DNA of 22,831 bases from Paracoccaceae bacterium (GCA_003565055.1 PXDM01000303.1:1-22831); one strand, 5' to 3'. Shown: positions 1 to 8,530, numbered from the stretch's first letter. A program made the numbers and translations. Notes: generated from the sequence alone by a model not told the origin.

Positions 1-523
1 CATATTCGATCGCGGCCATGGCTTCGGCCACACCTGAGTTGATATCATATTTGCCGCTTGCAAGCTTCGGCGCGGCGATGATCGTGGCCTTGGGGTTTTC
101 CAGCCCGATGCGGTCCATCGCCTCGCGAAACAGCTTGCGGTCCTCAGCCATCTCGATGGCCTCGCGCTTGGCGCCGATCATCTCGACCCCGTATTGCGCC
201 AGAACGCCCATTTCCTCCAGCGCGAGCGAGGTGTTCAGGCCCGTCTGCCCGCCCATCGTCGGCAAGAGCGCATCGGGGCGCTCCTTCTCGATGATCTTGG
301 CAACCATTTCGGGGGTGATCGGCTCGATATAGGTCGCATCGGCCAGTCCCGGATCAGTCATGATCGTGGCGGGGTTCGAATTGACGAGGATGACGCGGTA
401 GCCTTCCTCGCGCAGCGCCTTGCAGGCTTGCGCGCCCGAATAGTCGAATTCGCAGGCCTGCCCGATGACGATGGGCCCCGCGCCGATGATCATGATGGAC
501 TGGATATCGGTTCTCTTCGGCAT
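1..523 (-). CDS. carB: Carbamoyl-phosphate synthase large subunit, N-terminal part
   Basis: CarB makes carbamoyl phosphate from bicarbonate, ATP and ammonia delivered by CarA; the product feeds pyrimidine and arginine synthesis in the cytoplasm. Only the first ~174 residues lie in the window and the gene runs off the left edge. The protein opens MPKRTDIQSIMIIGAGPIVI and continues with the family hallmarks GQACEFDYSGAQA and VNSNPATIMTD. These belong to the pre-ATP-grasp segment and the start of the first ATP-grasp half. The ATG at 523-521 is supported by an AGGGG Shine-Dalgarno on the minus strand (530-534), six bases upstream. It is transcribed divergently from the hybrid kinase, with 220 bases between them. 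The assignment is very secure. Nothing looks broken in the visible part; the rest of the roughly 1,100-residue protein cannot be judged. Confidence 0.97.
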   Translation of the reverse strand, partial: MPKRTDIQSIMIIGAGPIVIGQACEFDYSGAQACKALREEGYRVILVNSNPATIMTDPGLADATYIEPITPEMVAKIIEKERPDALLPTMGGQTGLNTSLALEEMGVLAQYGVEMIGAKREAIEMAEDRKLFREAMDRIGLENPKATIIAAPKLASGKYDINSGVAEAMAAIEY

Positions 524-743
524 GACGGACCCCTGATTGACCTGCGCGCCTGCGCATGGGCCGCCAAGGCCCCGCGCAAATTGGCCGCGTTATAGTCGAC
601 GACCGTCCCGGCGCAAGACCTGATCGGGTCCGCTCTGGCCGGTAGCATCAGGCCAAAGTCTTTCTTAACCTTTTTGCGATAGCTATGAGGGTAAGTGTCC
701 GCGCATCTCACCCGGCGGACGAGGTGGGCAGTCAGGTGGGGAA
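524..743. other. Divergent intergenic region carB / hybrid kinase
   Basis: This 220-base spacer must hold the promoters of carB (leftward) and of the hybrid kinase (rightward). A T-rich stretch at 659-690 could give a weak rightward promoter (TTTCTT at 661-666, 17 bases, TATGAG at 684-689), but the -35 match is poor. A small stem, TGGCC at 636-640 and GGCCA at 651-655, lies beside it. I see no convincing operator, no leader peptide and no RNA gene. Confidence 0.3.
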
Positions 744-2873
744 ATGCAGGAACAGCAAAAGGCTGAGTATCTGGACGCCAAAACACACGCTCCGGATGTT
801 CAGGCCCTGATCGTCATGCTGATCAACCGGCTGCTCTCGGCCGAGGTCACGGCCATTGATGCCGCCATCGAGGACTGCCTGCGCGAATTGGGCGAATATT
901 CCGGGCGTGACCGGACCTATGTTTTCGTTCTGGACGGCGACTTCTTGAAGAATACGCATGAATGGTGTGCGCCGGGCATTGCGCCCATGATCGACAGTTT
1001 GCAACGCTTGCCCGTCGCGGATTTCGGCAGTCTCATGACCCCGTTGCTGGACAACAAGCCGCTCTTGCTCCCCGATATTCGCGATTTGCCGACCGAGAGC
1101 GAGGACTATCGCACGCTGGACACGCAGGACATCCGCTCGATGTTATTGGTCCCGACGCTCGAAAATGGCGAATTGTTCGGTTTCGTGGGCTTTGACAGCG
1201 TGACACAGCGCGGCGAGTTTCGTCCCAGCGAGATATATCTGCTGCGCGCTTTCGCCGATGTCGTCCGGGCTGTGTTGGTCCGCCGTTCTGCCACGACCGC
1301 GATGCAATCTGCGCAGCAGGAACTGGCGCAAGAGCGGGCCTTCTTGCAGGGCATCGTCACAACGAATGTCATCGGCGTTCTGGTTTTCGATGAAAAGGGA
1401 AAGGTATTTTTCGCCAATGACGCAAGCTCGGACATTCTGGGCTTGAAGAAATCCGCGCTGATCGGGCGGCCCCATGACGCGCTTCATCCCGCTATCACAG
1501 ATCTCGACGGGGCTGCCGTGCCGATGGAGCAGGAGCCCTTCCTCCGGGTGCAGCGGGATGGGCGGCATGTTCAGAATCATCGTATCGCGCTGCATCATCC
1601 TGCGAATGTGCGCTATTTGTCGGTCAATGCCGCACCCATAAAGAGCGCGTCGCACGAGCGCCCGAGAGTTGTCTATGCGCTGACCGATGTGACCGCGCTC
1701 GTGGAGGCAGAGCAGGCGCGCGAAGCAGCTCTCAAAAAGGCGCATCGCGCGAATGCCGCCAAGTCGAATTTCCTTGCCAATATGAGCCATGAAATCCGCA
1801 CGCCACTGAACGGAATTCTGGGGATCGGAACCCTGCTCGATGATGCGCTGACGGATCGCGACCATAAGGAGATGGTGCGTATCCTGCAGGATTCGGGCAA
1901 ATTGCTTATGGCGATCATTGATGACCTGCTCGACATGAGCAAGATCGAGGCGGATGCACTCGAGTTGGAACAAATCCCCTTCGATCTGGCCGCGCTCGCC
2001 AGGCGGGTTCGGGATGTCTACGGGCTGCGCACGCGCGAAAAGGGGCTTTGCTTCGAGGTCGATCTGCACGATCCCGCAGGCGCGACCCGGATCGGTGATC
2101 CGCATCGGTTGATGCAGATCCTGCATAATCTGCTCGGCAATGCGGTGAAATTCACCGAAGCCGGGCGCATCCGCCTGACGCTGGAGGCGTCCGACCCGAC
2201 AGAAATTGTGGTCACGGTGCAGGATACCGGGATCGGCATGAGCGCTGATCATCTCGCGCGCTTGTTCGATCCCTTTGCGCAGGCGGATAGCTCGATTTCG
2301 CGCCGGTTTGGGGGCACCGGGCTCGGCATGTCGATTGTCAAACGGTTGGTCGGGCTGATGGGGGGCGATCTGCAGATCGACAGCGCCCTGGGCGCGGGCA
2401 CGCGCAACACGATCACCTTGCCCTTGCCTGCCACATCGGGGCCGGGGATTGATGTCGTGGAGCGCGCGCCGGACGCAGGCCCGAATGGCCTGCAACAGCT
2501 GCGCGTGCTTGCGGTCGATGACAATCGCACGAATCGGATCATTCTGGAACGGATGCTGACACAACTCGGCGCGCAGGTGGTTTTGGGTGAAGATGGCCCG
2601 GCGGCTCTGGAGCAATATTGCGCGGGGAACTTCGATGTGATGATCTTCGATATTTCGATGCCGGGCATGGACGGGATGCAGCTTCTCGACCGGATCCGCG
2701 ATCTGGAGCGCAGCGCGTCTCGCCCCAGAGTGCCGGCGCTGGCCTTCACGGCCAATGCGATGGCGCATCAGCTGGAGGGGTATTTACAGGCTGGTTTCGA
2801 GGGCTGTCTGACCAAACCGCTGCAAGCCGGGGCTTTGCAAGAAACCTTGGGTCGGGTGGTGTCGCGGGGCTGA
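744..2873 (+). CDS. Hybrid sensor histidine kinase (GAF-PAS-HisKA-HATPase-REC)
   Basis: A 709-residue soluble hybrid kinase with no membrane segment, so it should sense a cytoplasmic signal. In order I see a GAF-like domain (about 20-180), a PAS domain (about 198-320), a HisKA dimerisation helix with the H-box SHEIRTPLNG (phospho-acceptor His349), an HATPase_c domain (about 450-566; N-box NLLGNAVKF, G1 DTGIGM, G2 GGTGLGMS), and a receiver domain (about 586-706). The receiver has acidic Asp592/Asp593, phospho-acceptor Asp636 in FDISMPGMDG, and the conserved Lys691 in LTKPL. All catalytic residues appear intact. The start ATG has GGGGA just upstream. No HPt protein or separate response regulator is encoded nearby, so its partner is unknown, as is its ligand. 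The stop lies five bases from the end of the convergent RNase T2 gene. The domain call is secure; the biological role is not assigned. Confidence 0.93.
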   Translation: MQEQQKAEYLDAKTHAPDVQALIVMLINRLLSAEVTAIDAAIEDCLRELGEYSGRDRTYVFVLDGDFLKNTHEWCAPGIAPMIDSLQRLPVADFGSLMTPLLDNKPLLLPDIRDLPTESEDYRTLDTQDIRSMLLVPTLENGELFGFVGFDSVTQRGEFRPSEIYLLRAFADVVRAVLVRRSATTAMQSAQQELAQERAFLQGIVTTNVIGVLVFDEKGKVFFANDASSDILGLKKSALIGRPHDALHPAITDLDGAAVPMEQEPFLRVQRDGRHVQNHRIALHHPANVRYLSVNAAPIKSASHERPRVVYALTDVTALVEAEQAREAALKKAHRANAAKSNFLANMSHEIRTPLNGILGIGTLLDDALTDRDHKEMVRILQDSGKLLMAIIDDLLDMSKIEADALELEQIPFDLAALARRVRDVYGLRTREKGLCFEVDLHDPAGATRIGDPHRLMQILHNLLGNAVKFTEAGRIRLTLEASDPTEIVVTVQDTGIGMSADHLARLFDPFAQADSSISRRFGGTGLGMSIVKRLVGLMGGDLQIDSALGAGTRNTITLPLPATSGPGIDVVERAPDAGPNGLQQLRVLAVDDNRTNRIILERMLTQLGAQVVLGEDGPAALEQYCAGNFDVMIFDISMPGMDGMQLLDRIRDLERSASRPRVPALAFTANAMAHQLEGYLQAGFEGCLTKPLQAGALQETLGRVVSRG

Positions 2874-2878
2874 TCAGG

Positions 2879-3550
2879 TCAGGGACGCGGCGGCAGGCGC
2901 ACCGACCGCGCCCGGCAGTTGCGCTCCAGGAGCGCCGCATCGCAGGCGCGCGGCTCCAGATCATGGGTCATGCACAGCCGGATCTCCTGCGCCATACCAT
3001 CGCGGCAGGTCAGGATCGCCATATCCGTGTCAACCTCCGGGTTGGCCGCGCGAAAGCGCGCCAGCAGGTCGGACGGGGTGATCTGCGCGCCCGCTGCGTC
3101 GAATTCGGGCAGAGAAAGCGCGGCGAAGGCGGCGCGGGTCTGGTCGAAATAGGTCTGCGAAGATAGCCCCGTGCAAGTGCCATGCTTGCGCCATTGATGA
3201 AAGGCCAGCCCGTCCGAGCCCATGATGTCGATCATCGCTGCGGTTTCGGCGCGCGACGGCCCCGGATGGGGTGTGTCGCAGAATTCTGGCCAGCCGCCCG
3301 CGTCATGCTGCGGCCAGAGCCCATGGACGAGCCAGCCTGTATCTGCCCCGTCCGCACAGCGCGCAGCCCCGCGCGCATCGCCTTCATGCACGCACCAGCT
3401 TGGCGTCCAGCTGATCGCGAGCAAAAGATAGCCCTCGCGGGGCATCTCAGCGCCTGTCGTCTCCGGCAGCGGCCCATCGACCGAGGGGTCCAGCCACCAC
3501 CCACCGAGGGCCAATGCCACGACCACCGCGCCTGCCAGAAGTTTTCGCAT
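2879..3550 (-). CDS. Ribonuclease T2 family protein, exported or anchored
   Basis: RNase T2 enzymes cleave single-stranded RNA through 2',3'-cyclic phosphate intermediates, usually in the periplasm or outside the cell. The 223-residue product begins with a positively charged N-terminus and one hydrophobic stretch (about residues 4-20), an export signal or membrane anchor without an obvious cleavage motif. Family signatures follow: the LAISWTPSWC strand, active-site block I WLVHGLWPQ (His76) and block II FHQWRKHGTC (His118, Lys122, His123). Several cysteines fit the usual disulfides. I chose the ATG at 3550 because an AGGGA Shine-Dalgarno lies eight bases upstream; a GTG two codons earlier sits too close to it. 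The position usually occupied by Glu in block II is Gln119, which the family tolerates. It is convergent with the kinase and divergent from trcR. Function is secure at family level; a physiological role is not shown. Confidence 0.93.
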   Translation of the reverse strand: MRKLLAGAVVVALALGGWWLDPSVDGPLPETTGAEMPREGYLLLAISWTPSWCVHEGDARGAARCADGADTGWLVHGLWPQHDAGGWPEFCDTPHPGPSRAETAAMIDIMGSDGLAFHQWRKHGTCTGLSSQTYFDQTRAAFAALSLPEFDAAGAQITPSDLLARFRAANPEVDTDMAILTCRDGMAQEIRLCMTHDLEPRACDAALLERNCRARSVRLPPRP

Positions 3551-3691
3551 TTTCACTTTCCCTGCGGCCTCACACCAGCTATAAGCCCACCATCCCCGAA
3601 ATCGAGGAACGCAGGCCCCGCCTGCAGCCGAATTCCCGGCGCCCGATCACTCATGCGCACCCCTCGCGCTCGTATGACAGGAGGTCATGTC

Positions 3692-4477
3692 ATGTCAAAG
3701 CCCTTGATGCCCAAGGCGACTGCCGTCTGGCTCGTCGACAATACCACGCTCAGCTTCAAGCAGATCGCGGATTTCTGCGGGTTGCACGAACTGGAAGTGC
3801 AGGGCATTGCCGATGGCGATGTGGCCACTGGTGTCAAGGGCTTCGACCCTGTCGCCAACAACCAGCTTGACCCGATCGAAATCGAGCGCGGTGAAAAAGA
3901 CCCGCGCCATCCGCTCAAGCTGAAATACAACGCCGCCGCCGAGGGCGAGGAGAAACGCCGCGGGCCGCGCTACACGCCACTGTCCAAGCGTCAGGACCGT
4001 CCGGCCTCGATCCTGTGGCTGGTCAAGTTTCACCCAGAGCTGGCGGATGCGCAGATCCGGCGGCTGGTGGGCACGACCAACACCACGATTGACGCGATTC
4101 GCGAGCGCACGCATTGGAATATCGCCAATCTGCAGCCCATCGACCCGGTGGCGCTGGGCCTGTGCAAGCAGTCCGAGCTCGACAAGGAAGTGCAGAAAGC
4201 CGCCGCCAAGCGTGCGGCAGAGGGCGGCGTGATGAGCGATGACGAGCGCCGCAAGCTCGTCTCGACCGAGCAATCTCTGGACGGCGACCCCGAGGCCAAG
4301 ATGCCCGCCAATATCGCCGGGCTTGAGAATTTCAGCTTCAGCGATCTCAACCCCGATCAGGATGCGCCGCAAAAGGCCGCCGATTACAGCGATGCCGACA
4401 GTTTCTTCAACCTGCCCGATGATGCGGATGAGGATGAGGACGCGGAAGAGACCGACGCATCACCGCGCGATCGCTGA
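3692..4477 (+). CDS. trcR: TrcR-type cell-cycle regulator (DUF1013)
   Basis: A 261-residue protein of the DUF1013 family, which alphaproteobacterial annotation calls 'cell cycle transcriptional regulator TrcR'. The N-terminal half looks like a helix-turn-helix module (VWLVDNTTLSFKQIADFCGL, about residues 9-28), followed by the conserved KGFDPVANNQLDPIEI segment. A second helical region lies at about 100-150 (ASILWLVKFHPELADAQIRRL, then TTNTTIDAIRERTHWN). The C-terminus is strongly acidic and low in complexity. The start is well defined: AGGAGG at 3679-3684 lies seven bases before the ATG. A longer in-frame reading upstream overlaps the RNase T2 gene antisense and is not credible. The gene ends 30 bases before pheT on the same strand, so the two may be co-transcribed. 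Family membership is confident; the regulatory role is taken from the family name and cannot be verified here. Confidence 0.88.
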   Translation: MSKPLMPKATAVWLVDNTTLSFKQIADFCGLHELEVQGIADGDVATGVKGFDPVANNQLDPIEIERGEKDPRHPLKLKYNAAAEGEEKRRGPRYTPLSKRQDRPASILWLVKFHPELADAQIRRLVGTTNTTIDAIRERTHWNIANLQPIDPVALGLCKQSELDKEVQKAAAKRAAEGGVMSDDERRKLVSTEQSLDGDPEAKMPANIAGLENFSFSDLNPDQDAPQKAADYSDADSFFNLPDDADEDEDAEETDASPRDR

Positions 4478-4507
4478 TACGCGCGCAGTGCTTTTCGGGG
4501 GAATGAC

Positions 4508-6928
4508 ATGAAATTCACGCTGTCCTGGCTCAAGGATCATCTGGAAACTGACGCAAATGTGGCCGAGATCACCGAGGCGCTGACCGATCTGGGGCTGGAG
4601 GTCGAAGAGGTGATCGACCCCGCCCTGACCCTCGGCGCGTTTCGCATCGCCCGCGTGATCGAAGCCGCGCCGCATCCTGACGCCGACCGGCTGCGCCTGT
4701 GCCGGGTGGAAACGCGCCCCGATGGCCCGGATGGTCCGGTCGAGGAAGTGCAGGTCGTCTGCGGTGCGCCCAATGCGCGCACCGGGCTTGTGGGCGTTTT
4801 CGCGCCTGTAGGCACGCATGTTCCGGGCACGGGCGTTGACCTGAAACCGGGCGTGATCCGGGGGCAGGCGAGCAACGGGATGCTGTGTTCGGAGCGCGAA
4901 TTGATGCTCTCGGACGCGCATGACGGGATCATTGATCTGCCCGCCGATGCGCCCTTGGGCGCGCGGTTCATTGATTATGCGGGGCTGAATGATCCGGTGA
5001 TCGACATCGCGATCACACCCAACCGCCCCGATGCGCTGGGCGTGCGCGGGATCGCGCGCGATCTCGCGGCGCGGGGCTTGGGGCAGTTGAAACCGCTGGT
5101 GGTAGAGCCTGTGGCAGGCACGTTCGACAGCCCCATCAGCGTGAAGATTGCGCCCGAGTTGAAAGAAAAGGGCTGCCCGATCTTCGCGGGCCGCGTCATT
5201 CGGGGTGTCAGGAATGGCCCGTCGCCCGACTGGCTGCAAAAGCGGCTGCGCGCCATCGGGCTGCGGCCGATCTCGGCGCTGGTCGATATCACCAATTTCT
5301 TCACCTTCGCGCTGAACCGGCCCTTGCATGTCTTTGACGCGGACAAGGTACAGGGCGGCTTGCGCATCCATCCCGCAGCGGGGGGCGAGGAATTGCTGGC
5401 GCTCGACGGCAAGACCTATACGCTCGGCGAGGGACAGATGGTGATTTCCGATGATCAGGGGCCGGAAAGCCTCGCCGGGATCATGGGCGGCGAGCAGTCT
5501 GGCTGCACCGAGGACACCGTGAATGTGTTCCTCGAATCCGCCTATTGGGATCCGATCACGATTGCTGCGACGGGCCGCGCACTCAAGATCAACTCTGATG
5601 CGCGCTATCGGTTCGAGCGCGGGATCGACCCGGCTTTCACGCTGGACGGGCTGGAACTGGCCACGCGGATGGTGCTGGACCTTTGCGGGGGCGCGCCGTC
5701 GCATGTGGTCCATGACGGCGCGATCCCCGACACGACACGCAGCTATCGGTTTGACCCTGCGCGGGTGCGCGGGCTGGTGGGCATGGACATCCCCGAGGCC
5801 GATCAGCGCGCGACGCTGGAGGCGCTTGGCTTCCGGCTCGACGGCGATCAGGCGTTCCCGCCGTCCTGGCGCCCCGATATCCTGGGCAGTGCCGATCTGG
5901 TCGAGGAAATCGCGCGCATTGCCTCGCTCACCAAGCTCGACGGCGTGCCGCTGCCGCGTCCGCAGGCTGGCGTCACGCGGCCTGTCCTGACGCCGATGCA
6001 GACCCGCGAACGCGCCGCCCGCCGCGCGCTGGCGGGGCTCGGCTATCATGAATGCGTGACCTATAGCTTCGTTGATGCGGCCTCAGCGCAGATTTTCGGC
6101 GGCGGCAGTGAGGCGACGCGGCTGGAAAATCCCATCTCAAGCGAGATGACGCATATGCGTCCCGATCTGTTGCCGGGGCTCTTGCAGGCCGCCAGCCGCA
6201 ATCAGGCGCGCGGCATGGCGGATATGGCGCTGTTCGAGGTCGGCCCGGTCTTCGCAGGTGGCGAGCCGGGCGAGCAGAGCGTTCAGGCGAGCGCGGTCCT
6301 TGTGGGCGCGACCGCCCCGCGTGACCCGTTTGCCAGCCGCCGGGTGGTGGATCTCTATGACGCAAAAGCCGATGCCGAGGCCGTGCTGGCCGCCATCGGC
6401 GCGCCCACCCGCGCGCAGATCCATCGCACTCTGCCGGGCTGGTTCCATCCGGGCCGTGCCGGGGTGATCTCGCTTGGGCCGAAACTGCCGCTGGCGATGT
6501 TCGGCGAAGTGCATCCGAAGCTGGTGAAGCATTTCGACCTGAAAGGGCCGGTCATGGCGCTGACGGTGCTGCTGGAAAACCCGCCACTGCCCAAGGCGCG
6601 CAAGACCGCGCGCGCGGCGCTCGCGGTCAGCACGCTGCAACCCGTCGAGCGTGATTTCGCCTTCGTGCTCGATGCGCGCACCGATGCGTTGGCGGTGATC
6701 AATGCGGCGATGGGTGCGGATAAGGCGCTGATCGCGGGCGTGCAGGTCTTCGACGAATTCACCGGCGCGAAGGCCGAAGCGCAATTCGGCGCGGATCGCA
6801 AGTCGCTCGCGATTTCCGTGCGCTTGCAGCCTGTCGAGCGCACCCTTACCGATGAGGATATCGAGGCGGTCAGCGCCAAGATCATCGCGAAGGTCAGCAA
6901 AGCGACGGGCGGCACGCTGCGCGGGTAA
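4508..6928 (+). CDS. pheT: Phenylalanine--tRNA ligase beta subunit
   Basis: PheT is the beta chain of the alpha2-beta2 enzyme that charges tRNA-Phe. At 806 residues it has the usual full length. The start MKFTLSWLKDHLET is the family N-terminus. It is followed by an OB-fold tRNA-binding domain (about 40-155), the B3/B4 editing region (about 210-390, including RPISALVDITNFFTF and NSDARYRFERGIDP), a B5 domain (about 411-480), the catalytic-like core (about 490-700), and a C-terminal anticodon-binding FDX-ACB domain (about 708-803). The preferred ATG at 4508 follows a GGGGGA stretch; an ATG five bases earlier meets a stop within two codons. pheS, commonly the upstream neighbour, is not adjacent; trcR occupies that place. 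The gene is followed by a 10-bp perfect hairpin and, 130 bases on, by a strong terminator. Identification is secure. Confidence 0.98.
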   Translation: MKFTLSWLKDHLETDANVAEITEALTDLGLEVEEVIDPALTLGAFRIARVIEAAPHPDADRLRLCRVETRPDGPDGPVEEVQVVCGAPNARTGLVGVFAPVGTHVPGTGVDLKPGVIRGQASNGMLCSERELMLSDAHDGIIDLPADAPLGARFIDYAGLNDPVIDIAITPNRPDALGVRGIARDLAARGLGQLKPLVVEPVAGTFDSPISVKIAPELKEKGCPIFAGRVIRGVRNGPSPDWLQKRLRAIGLRPISALVDITNFFTFALNRPLHVFDADKVQGGLRIHPAAGGEELLALDGKTYTLGEGQMVISDDQGPESLAGIMGGEQSGCTEDTVNVFLESAYWDPITIAATGRALKINSDARYRFERGIDPAFTLDGLELATRMVLDLCGGAPSHVVHDGAIPDTTRSYRFDPARVRGLVGMDIPEADQRATLEALGFRLDGDQAFPPSWRPDILGSADLVEEIARIASLTKLDGVPLPRPQAGVTRPVLTPMQTRERAARRALAGLGYHECVTYSFVDAASAQIFGGGSEATRLENPISSEMTHMRPDLLPGLLQAASRNQARGMADMALFEVGPVFAGGEPGEQSVQASAVLVGATAPRDPFASRRVVDLYDAKADAEAVLAAIGAPTRAQIHRTLPGWFHPGRAGVISLGPKLPLAMFGEVHPKLVKHFDLKGPVMALTVLLENPPLPKARKTARAALAVSTLQPVERDFAFVLDARTDALAVINAAMGADKALIAGVQVFDEFTGAKAEAQFGADRKSLAISVRLQPVERTLTDEDIEAVSAKIIAKVSKATGGTLRG

Positions 6929-6936
6929 GCGACGGG

Positions 6937-6963
6937 ATCGCGCAACCCTCACAGTTGCGCGAT
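6937..6963 (+). terminator. Perfect hairpin just after pheT, no U-tract
   Basis: ATCGCGCAAC (6937-6946) pairs perfectly with GTTGCGCGAT (6954-6963) around a seven-base loop, nine bases after the pheT stop. Only TTGTC follows, so this is not a textbook intrinsic terminator. It may protect the 3' end of the mRNA or act together with the terminator at 7061-7087. Confidence 0.5.
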
Positions 6964-7060
6964 TGTCACTGGACATTGCGCTTTGCAACCCCAAATGGAG
7001 AAGTGACGCAGGACCGGAACTCCGCGTCTTTATGTTACTGTCCCTCGTTCCGCACCTGTT

Positions 7061-7087
7061 GCCCGGCCATCGTGCCGGGCCTTTTTT
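7061..7087 (+). terminator. Intrinsic terminator downstream of pheT
   Basis: A seven-base-pair GC-rich stem, GCCCGGC (7061-7067) with GCCGGGC (7074-7080), loop CATCGT, is followed by six T residues (7082-7087). This is a canonical rho-independent terminator for rightward transcription. It ends only eight bases before the GGGAGG Shine-Dalgarno of the next gene, so it lies in, or immediately before, that gene's leader. Confidence 0.85.
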
Positions 7088-7106
7088 CATCTTGCGGGAG
7101 GCAGGT

Positions 7107-7598
7107 TTGCGCGCCATTCTGCGCGGCATGACGCGCCCCTCCGACCGCATGCTGAAAGACATTCTCAACCGCACCAAGGTCATCGCCGTGGTGGGGGTCT
7201 CGATGAATGAGGTGCGCCCCAGCTTCTATGTCGCGCGGTATCTCTCGCTCAAGGGCTACCGGATCATCCCGGTCAATCCCGGCCATGCGGGCGAAACCCT
7301 GCTGGGCGAAACCGTGCGCGCGTCCCTGAGCGATTGCCCTGCGGATGTCGATATGGTCGATCTGTTCCGCCGCTCGGAACATGTCCCGCCACTGGTCGAT
7401 GAAGCGCTGGCGCATCTTCCAAAGCTGCGCACGGTCTGGATGCAGATCGGTGTAAGCCATGAAGGGGCCGCAGCGAAAGCGCGCGCGCAAGGCGTGGATG
7501 TGGTCGAGAACCTGTGTCCGAAGATGGAATATCAGCGGCTGTTCGGCGAGTTGCGCATGGGCGGCATCAACACAGGCATCCTGTCCTCGCGCCTATGA
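7107..7598 (+). CDS. CoA-binding domain protein (YccU-like)
   Basis: A small Rossmann-fold protein of the CoA_binding_2 family. The fingerprint IAVVGVSMNEVRPSFYVARY followed by GYRIIPVNPG is the nucleotide/CoA-binding core. Later family features include VDMVDLFRRSE, VWMQIGVSHEGAA and the C-terminal VVENLCPKMEY. It resembles the single-domain proteins related to the N-terminal part of succinyl-CoA synthetase alpha; no reaction is established for such proteins. Two starts are possible. The TTG at 7107 has GGGAGG (7096-7101) five bases upstream and gives 163 residues. The ATG at 7128 gives 156 residues but no ribosome-binding site at proper distance. I prefer the TTG. The stop overlaps the 3' end of the convergent EamA gene by six bases. 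Family call is confident; function and start are uncertain. Confidence 0.85.
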   Translation: MRAILRGMTRPSDRMLKDILNRTKVIAVVGVSMNEVRPSFYVARYLSLKGYRIIPVNPGHAGETLLGETVRASLSDCPADVDMVDLFRRSEHVPPLVDEALAHLPKLRTVWMQIGVSHEGAAAKARAQGVDVVENLCPKMEYQRLFGELRMGGINTGILSSRL

Positions 7599-8501
7599 CG
7601 CGCGGCCCAGTTCCATGATCACGGCCCCGGCGGCGATCAGGCACATCAGCGCCAGTTTGCGCGGGCCGACGCGCCCTTTGAGGATGAACCAGCCAATGAG
7701 GGCGGCAAAAACCGTCGAGGTCTCGCGCAGCACGGCCGCTTCGCCCACCTTGCCGATCAGCGTGGCGATCATCACGGCCCCGAAGCTGATATAGGCAATC
7801 AGCGCGCCCGCAACCCCGCGCAGCAGAAGCGGCAAAGGGGACGGGCGATGCGCCATGTTGCGGTAGCGCAGGAGCCCGAGGATCATGAAATCGACTGAGG
7901 ACAGGAAGAAAAACCACGCGAGAAAGGCCAGCGGCTCGCCCGAGATGCGGATCGCCCAGGCGTCATATGTTGTGTAGACCGCGACCATGACACCGCCCGC
8001 AAGCGCCCAGACCAGCCCGATTTTCAACGCGCGCGGGTCGATCTTCTCTTCCGAGAGGTTGCGCAGCGCCAGAAGCAGGATGCCGCCCGACAGGCAGGCA
8101 ACGCCCAGCCATTGAACCACCGTGTAGCTCTCGCGGAAAATCAGCATCGCGGCGATGACCGTGATCAACGGACCTGTTCCGCGCACGACCGGGTAAACGA
8201 CTGTGAACGCGGCCTTTTCATAGGCCAGCGCCATGGCGAGCTTGTAGATGAAATGGATCACCACGACGCCCGCGAGCACAGGCCACATATGCAAGGGCGG
8301 CGGGCCAAACCAGAGGATCGCGACCGGCGCAGACATGACGACCAGTGCAAGATCAATCGAGCCGCGCGAGAGCCAGGGGTCATGCGCGCCCTTTTGCAGC
8401 GCGCCGAACACGGCATGCGCGAGGGCCGCCGTCAGCGCCAGAAGGGTCGCGAGCCGCGCGCCTTCCGGAGTGCCGACAAGCGAAAGTAGCCACTCGTTCA
8501 T
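7593..8501 (-). CDS. EamA/DMT-family membrane transporter
   Basis: A 302-residue inner-membrane protein with about ten hydrophobic segments arranged as two EamA repeats (about residues 15-145 and 155-300). Family-like features include YEKAAFTVVYPVVRGTGPLITVI at the end of the first repeat and GEAAVLRETSTVFAALIGW at the equivalent place in the second. EamA proteins export or import small metabolites; the substrate cannot be read from the sequence. I use the ATG at 8501, with AAAGG just upstream on the minus strand; a GTG immediately before it is an alternative. The gene follows hisE by 64 bases on the same strand, so it could be the tail of a his operon, but a promoter-like pair lies in the gap. 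Its stop codon abuts and overlaps the convergent CoA-binding gene. Confidence 0.88.
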   Translation of the reverse strand: MNEWLLSLVGTPEGARLATLLALTAALAHAVFGALQKGAHDPWLSRGSIDLALVVMSAPVAILWFGPPPLHMWPVLAGVVVIHFIYKLAMALAYEKAAFTVVYPVVRGTGPLITVIAAMLIFRESYTVVQWLGVACLSGGILLLALRNLSEEKIDPRALKIGLVWALAGGVMVAVYTTYDAWAIRISGEPLAFLAWFFFLSSVDFMILGLLRYRNMAHRPSPLPLLLRGVAGALIAYISFGAVMIATLIGKVGEAAVLRETSTVFAALIGWFILKGRVGPRKLALMCLIAAGAVIMELGRAS

Positions 8502-8530
8502 CACGCGCCTTTGGGTTGTTTAACTTGTGT

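Noticed and set aside
1143..2768. A minus-strand open frame of about 540 codons opposite the hybrid kinase.
   Set aside because: No start context or domain, composition of a shadow frame, and the opposite strand encodes a complete kinase with all motifs.
3164..3196. Gln119 instead of Glu in the second active-site block of the RNase T2 (HQWRKHG), considered as a sign of an inactive enzyme.
   Set aside because: The family pattern, as I recall it, allows Glu or Gln at this place, and both catalytic histidines and the lysine are present, so inactivity is not supported.
4460..6049. A long minus-strand open frame opposite pheT.
   Set aside because: It is rich in Arg, His and Pro without any recognisable domain, and it lies wholly inside the secure pheT coding region; it is a codon-bias shadow.
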